IMG/VR virus record: IMGVR_UViG_3300034093_002642
Coordinates: 1 to 30,341 of that record
Length of the DNA stretch: 30,341 nucleotides
Direction: 5' to 3' (one strand)
Origin: a virus
Of this stretch, positions 13,201 through 21,097 are shown one piece after another. Every line of letters starts with the position of its first letter. The first letter of the stretch is position 1. The notes under the pieces were generated by a model. It was not told where the DNA came from and did not search any database. It saw nothing but the letters and a program-made list of their open reading frames with translations. Position numbers and translations under genes: made by a program.

Positions 13201-14607
13201 TTACGTTGTTATTAAAGATAATCCAATAGCTGAATTTTGAATTTCAATACATTCTTTTAAAGTATTTGCTTCTATTTTATCATCCCTAAAACCTTTAAAT
13301 GCTGGGTGAAGAAGTGAATAATTACCATTACTGTCATGTGATAAACCAGAACACTTAACTTCAATTATAGTACCTAATAATTTGTCTTGATTTTCTGTAA
13401 TTTCTTTCATTAAAGTTTCTTTTAATCCTTGTGGTCTTGTTTTTAGTTTACCACATAAACTTTCAACATTTAATGAACTAATAACATTTTCATTTTTAGT
13501 ACCTTTAGCCCCATAGTTAAATCCAGTAATTTTCAAATCTAAATCCAATTCCAATTTACATTTAATTTGCCATGTTGGTTTACCATCTTTCCACTCACCA
13601 TCCCATGCTTTAAGGATTGTTCCTTCTTCACCTGCAGCCAATACTTCTTGGAAGTGTGTCATTGCTTGTGCATAGTTATGAACTATAGTGCTTTCAATCA
13701 TTTTAACACTAGAAGAATTAGCATTTTCAATTAATCTTTCCAAATACGCTAAACGTTCAGCATACTTAAGTTTAGAAGCTTTGTTGAAATACTCATCAAC
13801 AGTAAGTCTATCCCATACGGTGTATCTGATTTTCTCTAAAGCACCAGTGAAACTACCATGCTTATCTTCAAAGTTGGTTATTTTCTTATCGTTTTCTTTA
13901 TCAGTTCTGGAATCACGTTTAGAACAAATATCAATAAGCGATGCAATGATACCATTTGACTCATAACGAGATACACCATCCATAGTTAACTCACCATTAA
14001 GTACGCAATCTTCGAAAGAAGTTAATTCTTCCAAGAATTTAGCACCAGTAAGGATTGTTGGTTCACCTTGGCGGCTTTCCATTTCAACTTCACCATTACG
14101 AACAATAGCGTTGCAATAACGACCATCCATTTTGATTTGTGATATTCCTTTGGCACCTTTTTCAAATACCTTACGAGCTTTCTTCTCATCAAACGATACA
14201 GCACCCATATAAGGAGTATCTTCAATAAGACCTTTGAATACTTTATTCATGTAAGTGGTACCTAAACCAATTTTACAATCTTTGTCAATGATACGCTCAA
14301 GAATATAAGCATCATCAGTAGATACACCACTTAAAAGAACTACAAGCCAATTTAATGCATCAGTACCAGTAATGCTTCTATCAGTAATACGTTTCAACCC
14401 ATCTAACGCCCATTCTAAAGTTTCACCACCATTGTTAATCCAACTGTATTCTGGAAGTTGTTTAATATAAAATTTAACCCTTTTAGAATTAGCTAAATAT
14501 AAAACACGTTTCAACAATTCATTGTCAACATATTTTGTAAGGATTGCAACCTTAGCATTTGTACCACCTTCAGCAGCAATTTCGTCAAAAATTTCTTTAA
14601 TTTTCAT
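13201..14607 (-). CDS. ATP-dependent DNA ligase, T4 gp30-like
   Basis: The 468-residue protein is close to T4 ligase in length and layout. Motif I is ISQIKMDGRY with Lys159, the same position as the T4 active-site lysine. Others visible are ESRQGEP (Ia), VLNGELTMDG (III), EEGTILKAWDGEWKDGKP (IV) and WQIKCKLELDLDLKITGF (V). The N-terminal helical domain (ALNWLVVLLSGVSTDDAY) is also as in T4-type ligases. It seals nicks in DNA using ATP. A TTTGGTA promoter lies at 14628-14658 and two or three small genes follow in the same transcript. Confidence 0.93.
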   Translation of the reverse strand: MKIKEIFDEIAAEGGTNAKVAILTKYVDNELLKRVLYLANSKRVKFYIKQLPEYSWINNGGETLEWALDGLKRITDRSITGTDALNWLVVLLSGVSTDDAYILERIIDKDCKIGLGTTYMNKVFKGLIEDTPYMGAVSFDEKKARKVFEKGAKGISQIKMDGRYCNAIVRNGEVEMESRQGEPTILTGAKFLEELTSFEDCVLNGELTMDGVSRYESNGIIASLIDICSKRDSRTDKENDKKITNFEDKHGSFTGALEKIRYTVWDRLTVDEYFNKASKLKYAERLAYLERLIENANSSSVKMIESTIVHNYAQAMTHFQEVLAAGEEGTILKAWDGEWKDGKPTWQIKCKLELDLDLKITGFNYGAKGTKNENVISSLNVESLCGKLKTRPQGLKETLMKEITENQDKLLGTIIEVKCSGLSHDSNGNYSLLHPAFKGFRDDKIEANTLKECIEIQNSAIGLSLITT

Positions 14608-14627
14608 AATGTTATTGTTTTAGAGTG

Positions 14628-14658
14628 CAAATATAATACTTATTTTTAAACTACCAAA
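14628..14658 (-). promoter_or_regulatory. TTTGGTA-type promoter of DNA ligase
   Basis: The minus strand has TTTGGTAG, a T/A-rich spacer, then TATATTTG. Almost the same sequence (TTTGGTAGTTTAAAAA) precedes the CCA-enzyme gene at 26963-26993. Confidence 0.7.
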
Positions 14659-15036
14659 TTAATTTTCTTCTTTTTCTTTTGCGTGGTCATCACATAGTGT
14701 ACATAACCAATTTTTAATTTTCCTATTGGTACCATCATTACCACATTTCTCACATGTTTTATATGATAGTCTTTCATATTTAGAAATAACTTCTTGATAC
14801 CCTTCAGAATATGTTTCAATATAGAATCTAAGCCCACCAAATTTTTCTTTAACCTGAGCAATTCGTTTATCCCAACCCAAAGCAATCAATTCATTTATAA
14901 GGTCTTTAATTAAAGGATACCAACCTTCATACACACTAAAATAATACGCATCAACGATTGGTCCTTTGTCTTCTCTATACGTTCTTTCTAATCCACCAAT
15001 GGAAACTAGAAATTCATCCATTTCTTCTTTACTCAT
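14659..15036 (-). CDS. Conserved phage zinc-ribbon protein
   Basis: The 125-residue protein has a conserved block GWYPLIKDLINELIALGWDKRI followed by QVKEKFGGLRFYIE, and a C-terminal zinc ribbon TCEKCG ... CTLCDDH (Cys4 with possible His). This two-part protein is common in large phages; no function is established to my knowledge. It lies 2 nt downstream of the Rnl1-type ligase and is probably co-transcribed with it. Confidence 0.75.
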   Translation of the reverse strand: MSKEEMDEFLVSIGGLERTYREDKGPIVDAYYFSVYEGWYPLIKDLINELIALGWDKRIAQVKEKFGGLRFYIETYSEGYQEVISKYERLSYKTCEKCGNDGTNRKIKNWLCTLCDDHAKEKEEN

Positions 15037-15038
15037 AA

Positions 15039-16163
15039 TTAAAGCATTTTATATAATAATTTATCATCGTATTTAAATATAAAGTCTTCAACAGACTCTA
15101 TTTTACCTTCTGCCAATCCAAAGTATAAACCTGTAAATGGTTTTAAGGTAGTGTTATCACATACCTCAAAAACTTTCATTGCATATCTCTTTTTTTCAGC
15201 TGGAGTTATTTCTTTAGGTTTAGCTAATCTCAATATTTCCCACGTAACATTTAACGTTTCAGTTAATTTATCGTAGTTTTCTTTTAACTTATAAAGTTCA
15301 TCTTTTCTTTCTGGGAAAGTTGATGCGAACTCTTCAATCTCATTAGTCTTAACTATTGTAAGGATATTATGTTCAGCTGTTTTACCTTTTAAGTGGTGAA
15401 CAGCCAGGTACGCTGGATTTTTTATTTTAACACGATTAAAATTAGCATCCACAACAACATACCCTTCTTCTGACCATGGCATACCTTCAAATGTATGTAA
15501 CAAAGCACCTATATCTTTCGCATTCAAGTCAAACTTTTTAACCAGTGGTAACCCAAGTGATATAGCAACCATTTCCAAGTCTTTTCCAGATAGTTCTACT
15601 AGAGTTTCTCTGTTTCTAACTGTAAGGATTGTAGCAGATGATTCACCATGTGGTTTAACCACTATATTATATGGTGTAGTTAATTCAAAAACGTATATGT
15701 GATTTTTATCTAACAAACAATTATTAAAATTATATTTGTTATTTACAGTATCCCAAAACAATTCATTGAATGTGGTACCCATTTTATTGTTTACTTCACC
15801 TTCACCTTCGGCTGTACCAGTAGTAGCAGCAAACCATGTTTCTTTATTCCAGTCCCAATATACTTGAATCATGGTACCATCTAGTTTTTCTAACACACTA
15901 GCAGTATTCCAATCTATTTTAGCTGCGTTATTCTCTTGTGAGTTAAAAAATTTTCTGAATGCTAGTGACATTACTTTCCATGTATCTATTTCAAGTATTA
16001 ACCCACGACAATCTTGCATCTCTGGCAACCCCATAAGAGTTGGTGACACTAGCTGGTCATATTTTAAAAGAATTTTTGAAGGGTATCTCTTAACCTTTAA
16101 TTGAAAGTCTAAGATTGTTTTTTCTAATCCGTGTTTAATTATATATTTTTGTATTGTTAACAT
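15039..16163 (-). CDS. rnlA: RNA ligase, T4 Rnl1-like
   Basis: The start at 16163 (MLTIQKYIIKHG) is chosen because it follows the previous stop by 4 nt; the protein is then 374 residues, like T4 Rnl1. Motif I is LEKLDGTM with Lys93, preceded by DCRGLILEID. Motif III is HIYVFELTTPYN, motif IV EEGYVVVD, and motif V VKIKNPAYLAVHHLKG. Rnl1 joins 3'-OH and 5'-phosphate ends of RNA; in T4 it reseals host tRNA-Lys cut by PrrC, with Pnk healing the ends. Here a Pnk-like kinase and a 2H phosphoesterase lie 0.7-2 kb upstream, so the set is consistent with tRNA repair. Confidence 0.87.
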   Translation of the reverse strand: MLTIQKYIIKHGLEKTILDFQLKVKRYPSKILLKYDQLVSPTLMGLPEMQDCRGLILEIDTWKVMSLAFRKFFNSQENNAAKIDWNTASVLEKLDGTMIQVYWDWNKETWFAATTGTAEGEGEVNNKMGTTFNELFWDTVNNKYNFNNCLLDKNHIYVFELTTPYNIVVKPHGESSATILTVRNRETLVELSGKDLEMVAISLGLPLVKKFDLNAKDIGALLHTFEGMPWSEEGYVVVDANFNRVKIKNPAYLAVHHLKGKTAEHNILTIVKTNEIEEFASTFPERKDELYKLKENYDKLTETLNVTWEILRLAKPKEITPAEKKRYAMKVFEVCDNTTLKPFTGLYFGLAEGKIESVEDFIFKYDDKLLYKML

Positions 16164-16167
16164 AATA

Positions 16168-16509
16168 TTATTCATCAATTGGTTCATCACCATTTTTTCT
16201 TCTTAAATCATTTATTCTTTTAATAAAATCATCATAGGTTTCACTTTTGTGTTTATCTTTTAAATAATTTGTATAATCATTATTATTTCTTTCCATATTT
16301 TCAACTATTTTCTTCGCAGAAAACATGGAACATATTTGACTAAGTAAATTAATATCTTTTTCATCATACATCAAACTACCCAACAAAACTAAAACACCAC
16401 CCGATTGTGATATCATTAAATCTTTAGAATTTTTACCTTCTAACATAAGGGTTTGACCCATTTCTATAAACTTAGCACTAAGGTCTAAGTGTCTATCTTC
16501 ATTTTTCAT
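16168..16509 (-). CDS. Hypothetical protein, 113 residues
   Basis: I start at the ATG 16509 (MKNEDRHLDLSAKF); the TTG upstream lies in the likely -7 box (TATTTTTG). The protein is mostly helical with a hydrophobic middle (SGGVLVLLGSLMY) and a charged C-terminal half (YTNYLKDKHKSETYDDFIKRINDLRRK) that could be a coiled coil. It leads the transcript for the Rnl1-type ligase. The function is unknown. Confidence 0.65.
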   Translation of the reverse strand: MKNEDRHLDLSAKFIEMGQTLMLEGKNSKDLMISQSGGVLVLLGSLMYDEKDINLLSQICSMFSAKKIVENMERNNNDYTNYLKDKHKSETYDDFIKRINDLRRKNGDEPIDE

Positions 16510-16614
16510 ATGATTAAATTTTGACAAAAATACAATATATTATAATAACAACCAAATAATATATTAATTATTTTTTTTTTTGTATTATTTTAATATTTAT
16601 AATAAACCAAAAAC

Positions 16615-16830
16615 ATGAAAAAAAATCTAATAAACCCAAGAGTTGTTTTTATAGAAACAGACAAAAGCGATGTTAAATCATACTATGCAAAAACAACAAC
16701 AAAAAAAAGTTCAACAACTGAAAAAAGTAGTCCTAATGGAGGTCGTGGGATAATAATAATAAGTCAATTTTTATTACAAGAAGATGGGTTTTATTTATTA
16801 CAAGAAGATGGGGCTAAACTTTACCTTTAA
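16615..16830 (+). CDS. Hypothetical protein with LLQEDG repeat
   Basis: The 71-residue protein has a Lys/Thr/Ser-rich middle (YYAKTTTKKSSTTEKSS), a GGRGIIIISQ hydrophobic stretch, and a C-terminal duplication FLLQEDGFYLLQEDGAKL. Similar short LLQEDG tails occur in other phage proteins of unknown function, often virion-associated. It is the only plus-strand gene between 8 and 30 kb and shares a convergent terminator with the 2H gene. The AT-rich 16510-16614 region should hold its promoter. Confidence 0.6.
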   Translation: MKKNLINPRVVFIETDKSDVKSYYAKTTTKKSSTTEKSSPNGGRGIIIISQFLLQEDGFYLLQEDGAKLYL

Positions 16831-16848
16831 CAATATAACATAAAACTA

Positions 16849-16872
16849 AAAAGAGAGCTATATAGCTCTCTT
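16849..16872. terminator. Bidirectional terminator between convergent genes
   Basis: AGAGAGCTATATAGCTCTCT is a palindromic hairpin with A-runs on the left and T-runs on the right. It overlaps the last codons of the 2H phosphoesterase gene and follows the LLQEDG gene by about 20 nt. Confidence 0.8.
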
Positions 16873-17247
16873 TTTTATTTCAGTTACTTCACCTGATAAT
16901 ATAAACATTCTTATATCTTGCCAATCAGTAATATCATTGCTCATTACAGGTTTACCCCCATCTGGATTAATAGCAACCGTTACGTGTGGTATTTTATTTT
17001 TGGTTTCAATATCACTTTGAACCGCAACAGCCATTGCCATATCACTAATACCAACTTTAGTTACTGCAAGAAGTTGTTCAGTACCCAAAATACTTTTATC
17101 TTTTAATTCACCCATGGTTATTGTCATATGATGTGCAATGATTTTGAAATTATCTGGTATTAAATATTTTAAATTATCTAATAATATTTTTCTAGATTCT
17201 TCATCTAATAACACACAACTATACAATACATTAGTTTCTCCTTCCAT
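16858..17247 (-). CDS. 2H phosphoesterase (RNA repair-like)
   Basis: The 129-residue protein has the paired motifs HHMTITMG (His40) and PHVTVAIN (His88) of the 2H superfamily, with a strand VLYSCVLLD at the N-terminus and SNDITDW near the end. It resembles the tRNA-ligase-type cyclic phosphodiesterase domain, which opens RNA 2',3'-cyclic phosphates. It lies 5 nt after the Pnk-like kinase gene, so the healing kinase and the CPDase-like enzyme are one operon. A role against cyclic-nucleotide defence signals is the alternative. Confidence 0.75.
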   Translation of the reverse strand: MEGETNVLYSCVLLDEESRKILLDNLKYLIPDNFKIIAHHMTITMGELKDKSILGTEQLLAVTKVGISDMAMAVAVQSDIETKNKIPHVTVAINPDGGKPVMSNDITDWQDIRMFILSGEVTEIKKRAI

Positions 17248-17252
17248 AATTT

Positions 17253-18449
17253 TTATTTATCAGTATAATCTTTTTTAAAAATCCATACATAACCACCAGC
17301 TTGTTTTCTTTTTCCATTACATACAGCATTAATATGAAAAATTTTTGTTTCGTTAAAAGCTTCAACACCAGATTTAAATTCTTTAATTTTATTACCATAC
17401 ATATCTAATTGAACTATTGGAACACTTAATTTTTCACTAACCATTGGTTTTTTTACACCTTTTCCAATTATTGATAGTTTATTTCTAGTTTCTTCAGATA
17501 CATTTTTACCAAACATTGGGTTTTTATTACCTTTTCTATCATCACCTTTACCAAACATTGGGTTTCCTATTCCACATCTATTTATTTTAGATTCTTCAGA
17601 CCATTTAGTACCTAATCTAGATTGACTAACAGAACAAATATTATAACCAAAATTTCTGTTTGTTGAATCATTTTCTAAAATATATTTCTCTTCCAATTTT
17701 AATAATTTTTCTATTTTTATATTATTAAAACTTTCAATTATTTCAAATTTGAAACTTTCTAACCCATGTTTATTGTATGATTTTTGCAAAATTGGATTTT
17801 CATGAGTACCATTTTTTAAATTATTAAAGTGTTGTTTTTTCCTTAACGATAAAGATTTACCAGTACTACCTATATACACTTTACCATTTTTTAAATTTAC
17901 TAAGTTATACACACCAACTTTATTATGATAGATATCTTTAGATGCTAAAATATTTTTTAGTGTTAACTCACCCAAATTTTTATATTTTTGAATCATTTTT
18001 ATTATCTTTTCTAATGGTACACCGTGTGAATTTCTTTTAGTTAATTCTTCTGGTGATAAATCATCAATTCCAATTTTAATAATTTTAATATTATCATCAG
18101 ATAATCCAAGTAATAACCCATTTTCAACATATTGTTTTATTTCACTTTTACTTAAATTAGTGTTATCAATAATACAAGGGGTAATACCATTTTTAATTGA
18201 ATTTATTGAATTATTAATATTAATTAAATGAGCTCTGGATAAATCAGAAAAATTCCCTGATTCAATCATTTTTTTAAAAAAATAGTTATAATCACCTAAG
18301 GATTCTATAACAGAATCGGTTGAGTGAATAACTCCTTTACCTACTATCTCTCTAGCTTTACTACTTTTACCAGAACCAGAAACACCAACCATAATGATTA
18401 ATTCTTGTTCTGGTCTAATTATTTCTATATTTAAAATATTTTTTTTCAT
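17253..18449 (-). CDS. Pnk-like polynucleotide kinase domain fused to GIY-YIG endonuclease
   Basis: The 398-residue protein is a fusion. Residues 1-165 form a P-loop kinase like the N-terminal half of T4 Pnk: VGVSGSGKSS (21-30), IIDNTNLS (93-100), and ELTKRNSHGVPLEKIIKM (135-152), matching T4 ELVKRNS...AVPIDVLRSM. Residues 178-270 are a GIY-YIG nuclease: GVYNLVNLKNGKVYIGST, RKKQHF. Two GNPMFGK/KNPMFGK NUMOD3 units and a NUMOD1-like tail (VQLDMYGNKIKEFKSGVEAF) follow. The Pnk phosphatase domain is absent and is replaced by the nuclease. It could be a homing gene that captured or truncated the kinase. A TATTTTTG box (18454-18461) lies just before the ATG. Confidence 0.85.
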   Translation of the reverse strand: MKKNILNIEIIRPEQELIIMVGVSGSGKSSKAREIVGKGVIHSTDSVIESLGDYNYFFKKMIESGNFSDLSRAHLININNSINSIKNGITPCIIDNTNLSKSEIKQYVENGLLLGLSDDNIKIIKIGIDDLSPEELTKRNSHGVPLEKIIKMIQKYKNLGELTLKNILASKDIYHNKVGVYNLVNLKNGKVYIGSTGKSLSLRKKQHFNNLKNGTHENPILQKSYNKHGLESFKFEIIESFNNIKIEKLLKLEEKYILENDSTNRNFGYNICSVSQSRLGTKWSEESKINRCGIGNPMFGKGDDRKGNKNPMFGKNVSEETRNKLSIIGKGVKKPMVSEKLSVPIVQLDMYGNKIKEFKSGVEAFNETKIFHINAVCNGKRKQAGGYVWIFKKDYTDK

Positions 18450-18486
18450 TTTGCAAAAATACTAATAATAAATGATATAAACAACT

Positions 18487-19053
18487 TTATTTAATATTAA
18501 TTATAGAAGGATTATAAACTATTATATGTTTTATATCTTCATAGTCTTTATTTACTATAATACCATCAATACCCAACGATACACAATTTCTAACAAATTC
18601 AACTGGATTATACCTATAAAAATCAATCCATACTTGGAGAATACAATCTTTTTCATTATCATTATATTCCATAGAATCTTCAATAAATGTTTGAATACCT
18701 CTTATTGGGTCTTCACCCCAATTTTGTGCCGAACCTTCCCAATCATCAGCCATCATAGCTAATTTTTTCATAAAAGGTCTTATTTTAACTTTGTTTATAG
18801 GAACCTCATCAAATAAAATATTAGGTTTTAAAATTACACTATAAACGTTTTCACCATAACGATTTGCCTCTTCTTCTGATGTTGTAAAATAAATACCAGG
18901 ACCTTCTCTATCAAATGCTTCTTGACCACCAACAAAATCATCAATAAATTTATTTATCTTGGTTGGGCTACCATGAAAGACATGATATTCTCCACCAGCA
19001 ATTGCTTCTGGTAATAATGATTCTCTAAGTTGTTGTCTAATTAATTTTTTCAT
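18487..19053 (-). CDS. ADP-ribosyltransferase-like protein with capsid-targeting-like leader
   Basis: The 188-residue protein starts MKKLIRQQLRESLLPEAIAG, a basic amphipathic leader ending in LPE, then enters an ART fold: YHVFHGSPTKINKF (His27), EGPGIYFTTSEEEANRYGE (Tyr55), VYSVILKPNILFDE, and at the end LGIDGIIVNKDY...IIVYNPSII. His and Tyr fit an H-Y-E type ART; the Glu position is less clear. Phage ARTs such as T4 Alt modify host RNA polymerase after injection. Here the leader suggests packaging into the head. It is the last gene of a three-gene cluster of similar design. Confidence 0.7.
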   Translation of the reverse strand: MKKLIRQQLRESLLPEAIAGGEYHVFHGSPTKINKFIDDFVGGQEAFDREGPGIYFTTSEEEANRYGENVYSVILKPNILFDEVPINKVKIRPFMKKLAMMADDWEGSAQNWGEDPIRGIQTFIEDSMEYNDNEKDCILQVWIDFYRYNPVEFVRNCVSLGIDGIIVNKDYEDIKHIIVYNPSIINIK

Positions 19054-19055
19054 AT

Positions 19056-19853
19056 TTAAAGTTGTTTTCTATATTGAATGAAATTTCTAAGTACCCAAAC
19101 AACTACATCATCAAATTCATCACTCTCGTAAAGACTTCTTCCACTCTTTACACTTTTAACCGCCCATTGACGTTCTTCACCTTCAGTAATAGGGATAATA
19201 CTCTTTGCTGTGTTGCCATAAAATATAACTTGTGGTTCTTCATCTCCATAATGCCATAATTCCATACCTGAAGCTCTAAAAATCACTGCTTCTTTGCCGT
19301 ATTTAAAACCACGACCATGATTGCTATGTGCATATCTTGCATATCTATCAATATCATAAGCAAAGTTATAACCACCGTATTTCTTTTCAAATTCACCCAA
19401 GTGTGTCGTCAATGCTAATTTATCTATTTCATCAACACCATATTTAAACCCTTGTCTGGCTATCCCTTCAGCATCGTCAGTAAAATGAATCAACCACTGG
19501 TTTTTAACTAATCTAGGGTTGTCAAAAAATGACCAAGCTGGTAAATCAGCATCATTTATGTTTAAATCATGGTCCATTATTTTATCATATAACCATTGAG
19601 CAAATTGATTGTATAGTTCTGGGTTTTTATCAAATAAAATATCAGTAATTTCATATGGTTCACCTTCAATGTCAGTTTCTAAACCCTCTTCATCTAAAAA
19701 CGTATCAAATTCATAAGGATATTCATGTGGTAAATAAGATTTCTTTTCTTCATCAGTCATTGAGAAATATCTTTTTAATGAAACCATTTCTTGTCCAACA
19801 AATTCAGTTAATAATGATTCTCGGAGTTGTTTTTTAATTAATTTTTTATCCAT
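19056..19853 (-). CDS. ART-fold-like protein with capsid-targeting-like leader
   Basis: From the ATG at 19853 (MDKKLIKKQLRESLLTEFVG) the protein has 265 residues and a leader nearly identical to that of the next gene, ending in LTE. A helical acidic region (30-110) follows, then a core LIHFTDDAEGIARQGFKYG (121-139), KLALTTHLG, GGYNFAYDID, and VIFRASGMELWHYGD...VIFYGNTAKSI. His-Phe-Thr, the GF..G turn and GGYNFAY recall ART-fold active sites, but the match is weaker than for its neighbour. The start overlaps the kinase-like gene by 8 nt. Ending at 19056, it lies 2 nt from the next start. Confidence 0.55.
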   Translation of the reverse strand: MDKKLIKKQLRESLLTEFVGQEMVSLKRYFSMTDEEKKSYLPHEYPYEFDTFLDEEGLETDIEGEPYEITDILFDKNPELYNQFAQWLYDKIMDHDLNINDADLPAWSFFDNPRLVKNQWLIHFTDDAEGIARQGFKYGVDEIDKLALTTHLGEFEKKYGGYNFAYDIDRYARYAHSNHGRGFKYGKEAVIFRASGMELWHYGDEEPQVIFYGNTAKSIIPITEGEERQWAVKSVKSGRSLYESDEFDDVVVWVLRNFIQYRKQL

Positions 19854-20868
19854 AATATTCATCCCACACATCTGACGTTATTCCATAATCAATCATTACA
19901 ATAGTATCTTCACCATTTCTTTTTACTAATCCATATGAATTAAGTTTACATAAATCACCAACAGGTACCTCATATCCACCTAAAAAAGAAAAAATATCTT
20001 TAATAAATTCATTTTCCCACATAGCATCAACTGTTTCTTTATCTATATTGTATTTTCTAATATATCTAGCTTTTTGTGGGTTATTATTCGAATAGTAATT
20101 ACTAATGGCCCCACAATAATCATCAAAAGTAAAACCAATAACTTGTTGAAAAATTTGTGGTGTTACTTTTCTAGCCAATTCCATTTCAATCCATAAATCA
20201 TTGTCATCATAAGCAAATACTCTAGCAGTAATATCTTTAATGTCATGATAATTGGAATTTGTTGCTTCAACATCGTTTTGAGCAAGACCTTTTTTATTTT
20301 TAGCAATTTTTAATACTTTGGTATCATCAACCATATAAACAATTCTGGAGGACCCAGAAGAAATTCTCTTTAGTCTTTCTTGACAATATTGAATCCGCTT
20401 GTTATAGCTGGTTAGTTTTGAGAATTCTTTTAAATCAAAGTTTGTTGGATAGTCTTCTTCCAAATATGATTCAATTAGCTTATGAGTTAAGCTTTCGGAT
20501 AGTCTTTTTTTAATAAACGTCTTAGTTTCATCTAAACTATCTAACATAAATTTACAATTTGGAAATAATATTATCTCACCAGTACTACCATTTCGCATAG
20601 TAATAATAGCATCATAACCAGCATTCATTAATTTTTCAGTTAAACGTTTACCTTTGGCTTTGTATTTTTTTGCTAATTCGTATTTGTAGGAAATAAGTGT
20701 GTCATCATCAACATCGATAATAAGTGGATTTCTAATATCAGCTTGACCCTCAACCCATGGCTTATCAAGTTTTCGGTCAAAATCTTTTTCAAGGACATAA
20801 GTTCCTGTTGGTTCAACATCTTGACCAAACATCGACCCATAATTTTGGGCTTTCTCCATATTTTTCAT
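19846..20868 (-). CDS. Truncated ART-like segment fused to protein-kinase-like domain
   Basis: I use the ATG at 20868 (MKNMEKAQNYGSMFG); those at 20883 or 20859 are possible. Residues 7-107 look like the second half of an ART-type domain (AQNYGSMFG, IRNPLIIDVDD, LMNAGYDAIITMRNG, EIILFPN); the H-containing N-terminal half is missing. At 115-133 a leader-like TKTFIKKRLSESLTHKLIES recurs inside the protein. Residues 165-335 look kinase-like: GSSRIVYMVDDTKVLKIAKNKKG with a Lys as in VAIK, an IEMELA hinge, and TIVMIDYGIT as a DFG-like motif. Such proteins are frequent in large phages. The gene begins just downstream of tRNA-Ser. Confidence 0.6.
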   Translation of the reverse strand: MKNMEKAQNYGSMFGQDVEPTGTYVLEKDFDRKLDKPWVEGQADIRNPLIIDVDDDTLISYKYELAKKYKAKGKRLTEKLMNAGYDAIITMRNGSTGEIILFPNCKFMLDSLDETKTFIKKRLSESLTHKLIESYLEEDYPTNFDLKEFSKLTSYNKRIQYCQERLKRISSGSSRIVYMVDDTKVLKIAKNKKGLAQNDVEATNSNYHDIKDITARVFAYDDNDLWIEMELARKVTPQIFQQVIGFTFDDYCGAISNYYSNNNPQKARYIRKYNIDKETVDAMWENEFIKDIFSFLGGYEVPVGDLCKLNSYGLVKRNGEDTIVMIDYGITSDVWDEYYG

Positions 20869-20924
20869 TATCGTTAATAACATAATAGTGTTTATTGATA
20901 AATATGTAGATTTATATAAAAGTG

Positions 20925-21011
20925 CGGAGAGCAAGGGAATCGAACCCTCACCGCTATTACACGGAACACCTTAGCAGGGTGCCACCACAAACCAATATTA
21001 GTCTACTCTCC
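20925..21011 (-). tRNA. tRNA-Ser (anticodon GCU)
   Basis: The acceptor GGAGAGT pairs with GCTCTCC. The anticodon loop CTGCTAA lies in GCACC/GGTGT, and a long variable arm (TCCGTGTAATAGCGG) and discriminator G fit Ser. CCA is not encoded. Confidence 0.93.
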
Positions 21012-21018
21012 AATTTAG

Positions 21019-21091
21019 TACCCCCACAGGGATTCGAACCCCGATTATACATCTTAGAAGGATGTTGCATTTCCATTTATGCTATGAAGGC
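21019..21091 (-). tRNA. tRNA-Arg (anticodon UCU)
   Basis: The acceptor GCCTTCA pairs with TGGGGGT through several G-U pairs. The anticodon stem ACATC/GATGT holds CTTCTAA, and the T-arm has TTCGAAT. Discriminator A is followed by CTA, not CCA. It reads AGA, the preferred Arg codon in these AT-rich genes. Confidence 0.9.
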
Positions 21092-21097
21092 AAATAA

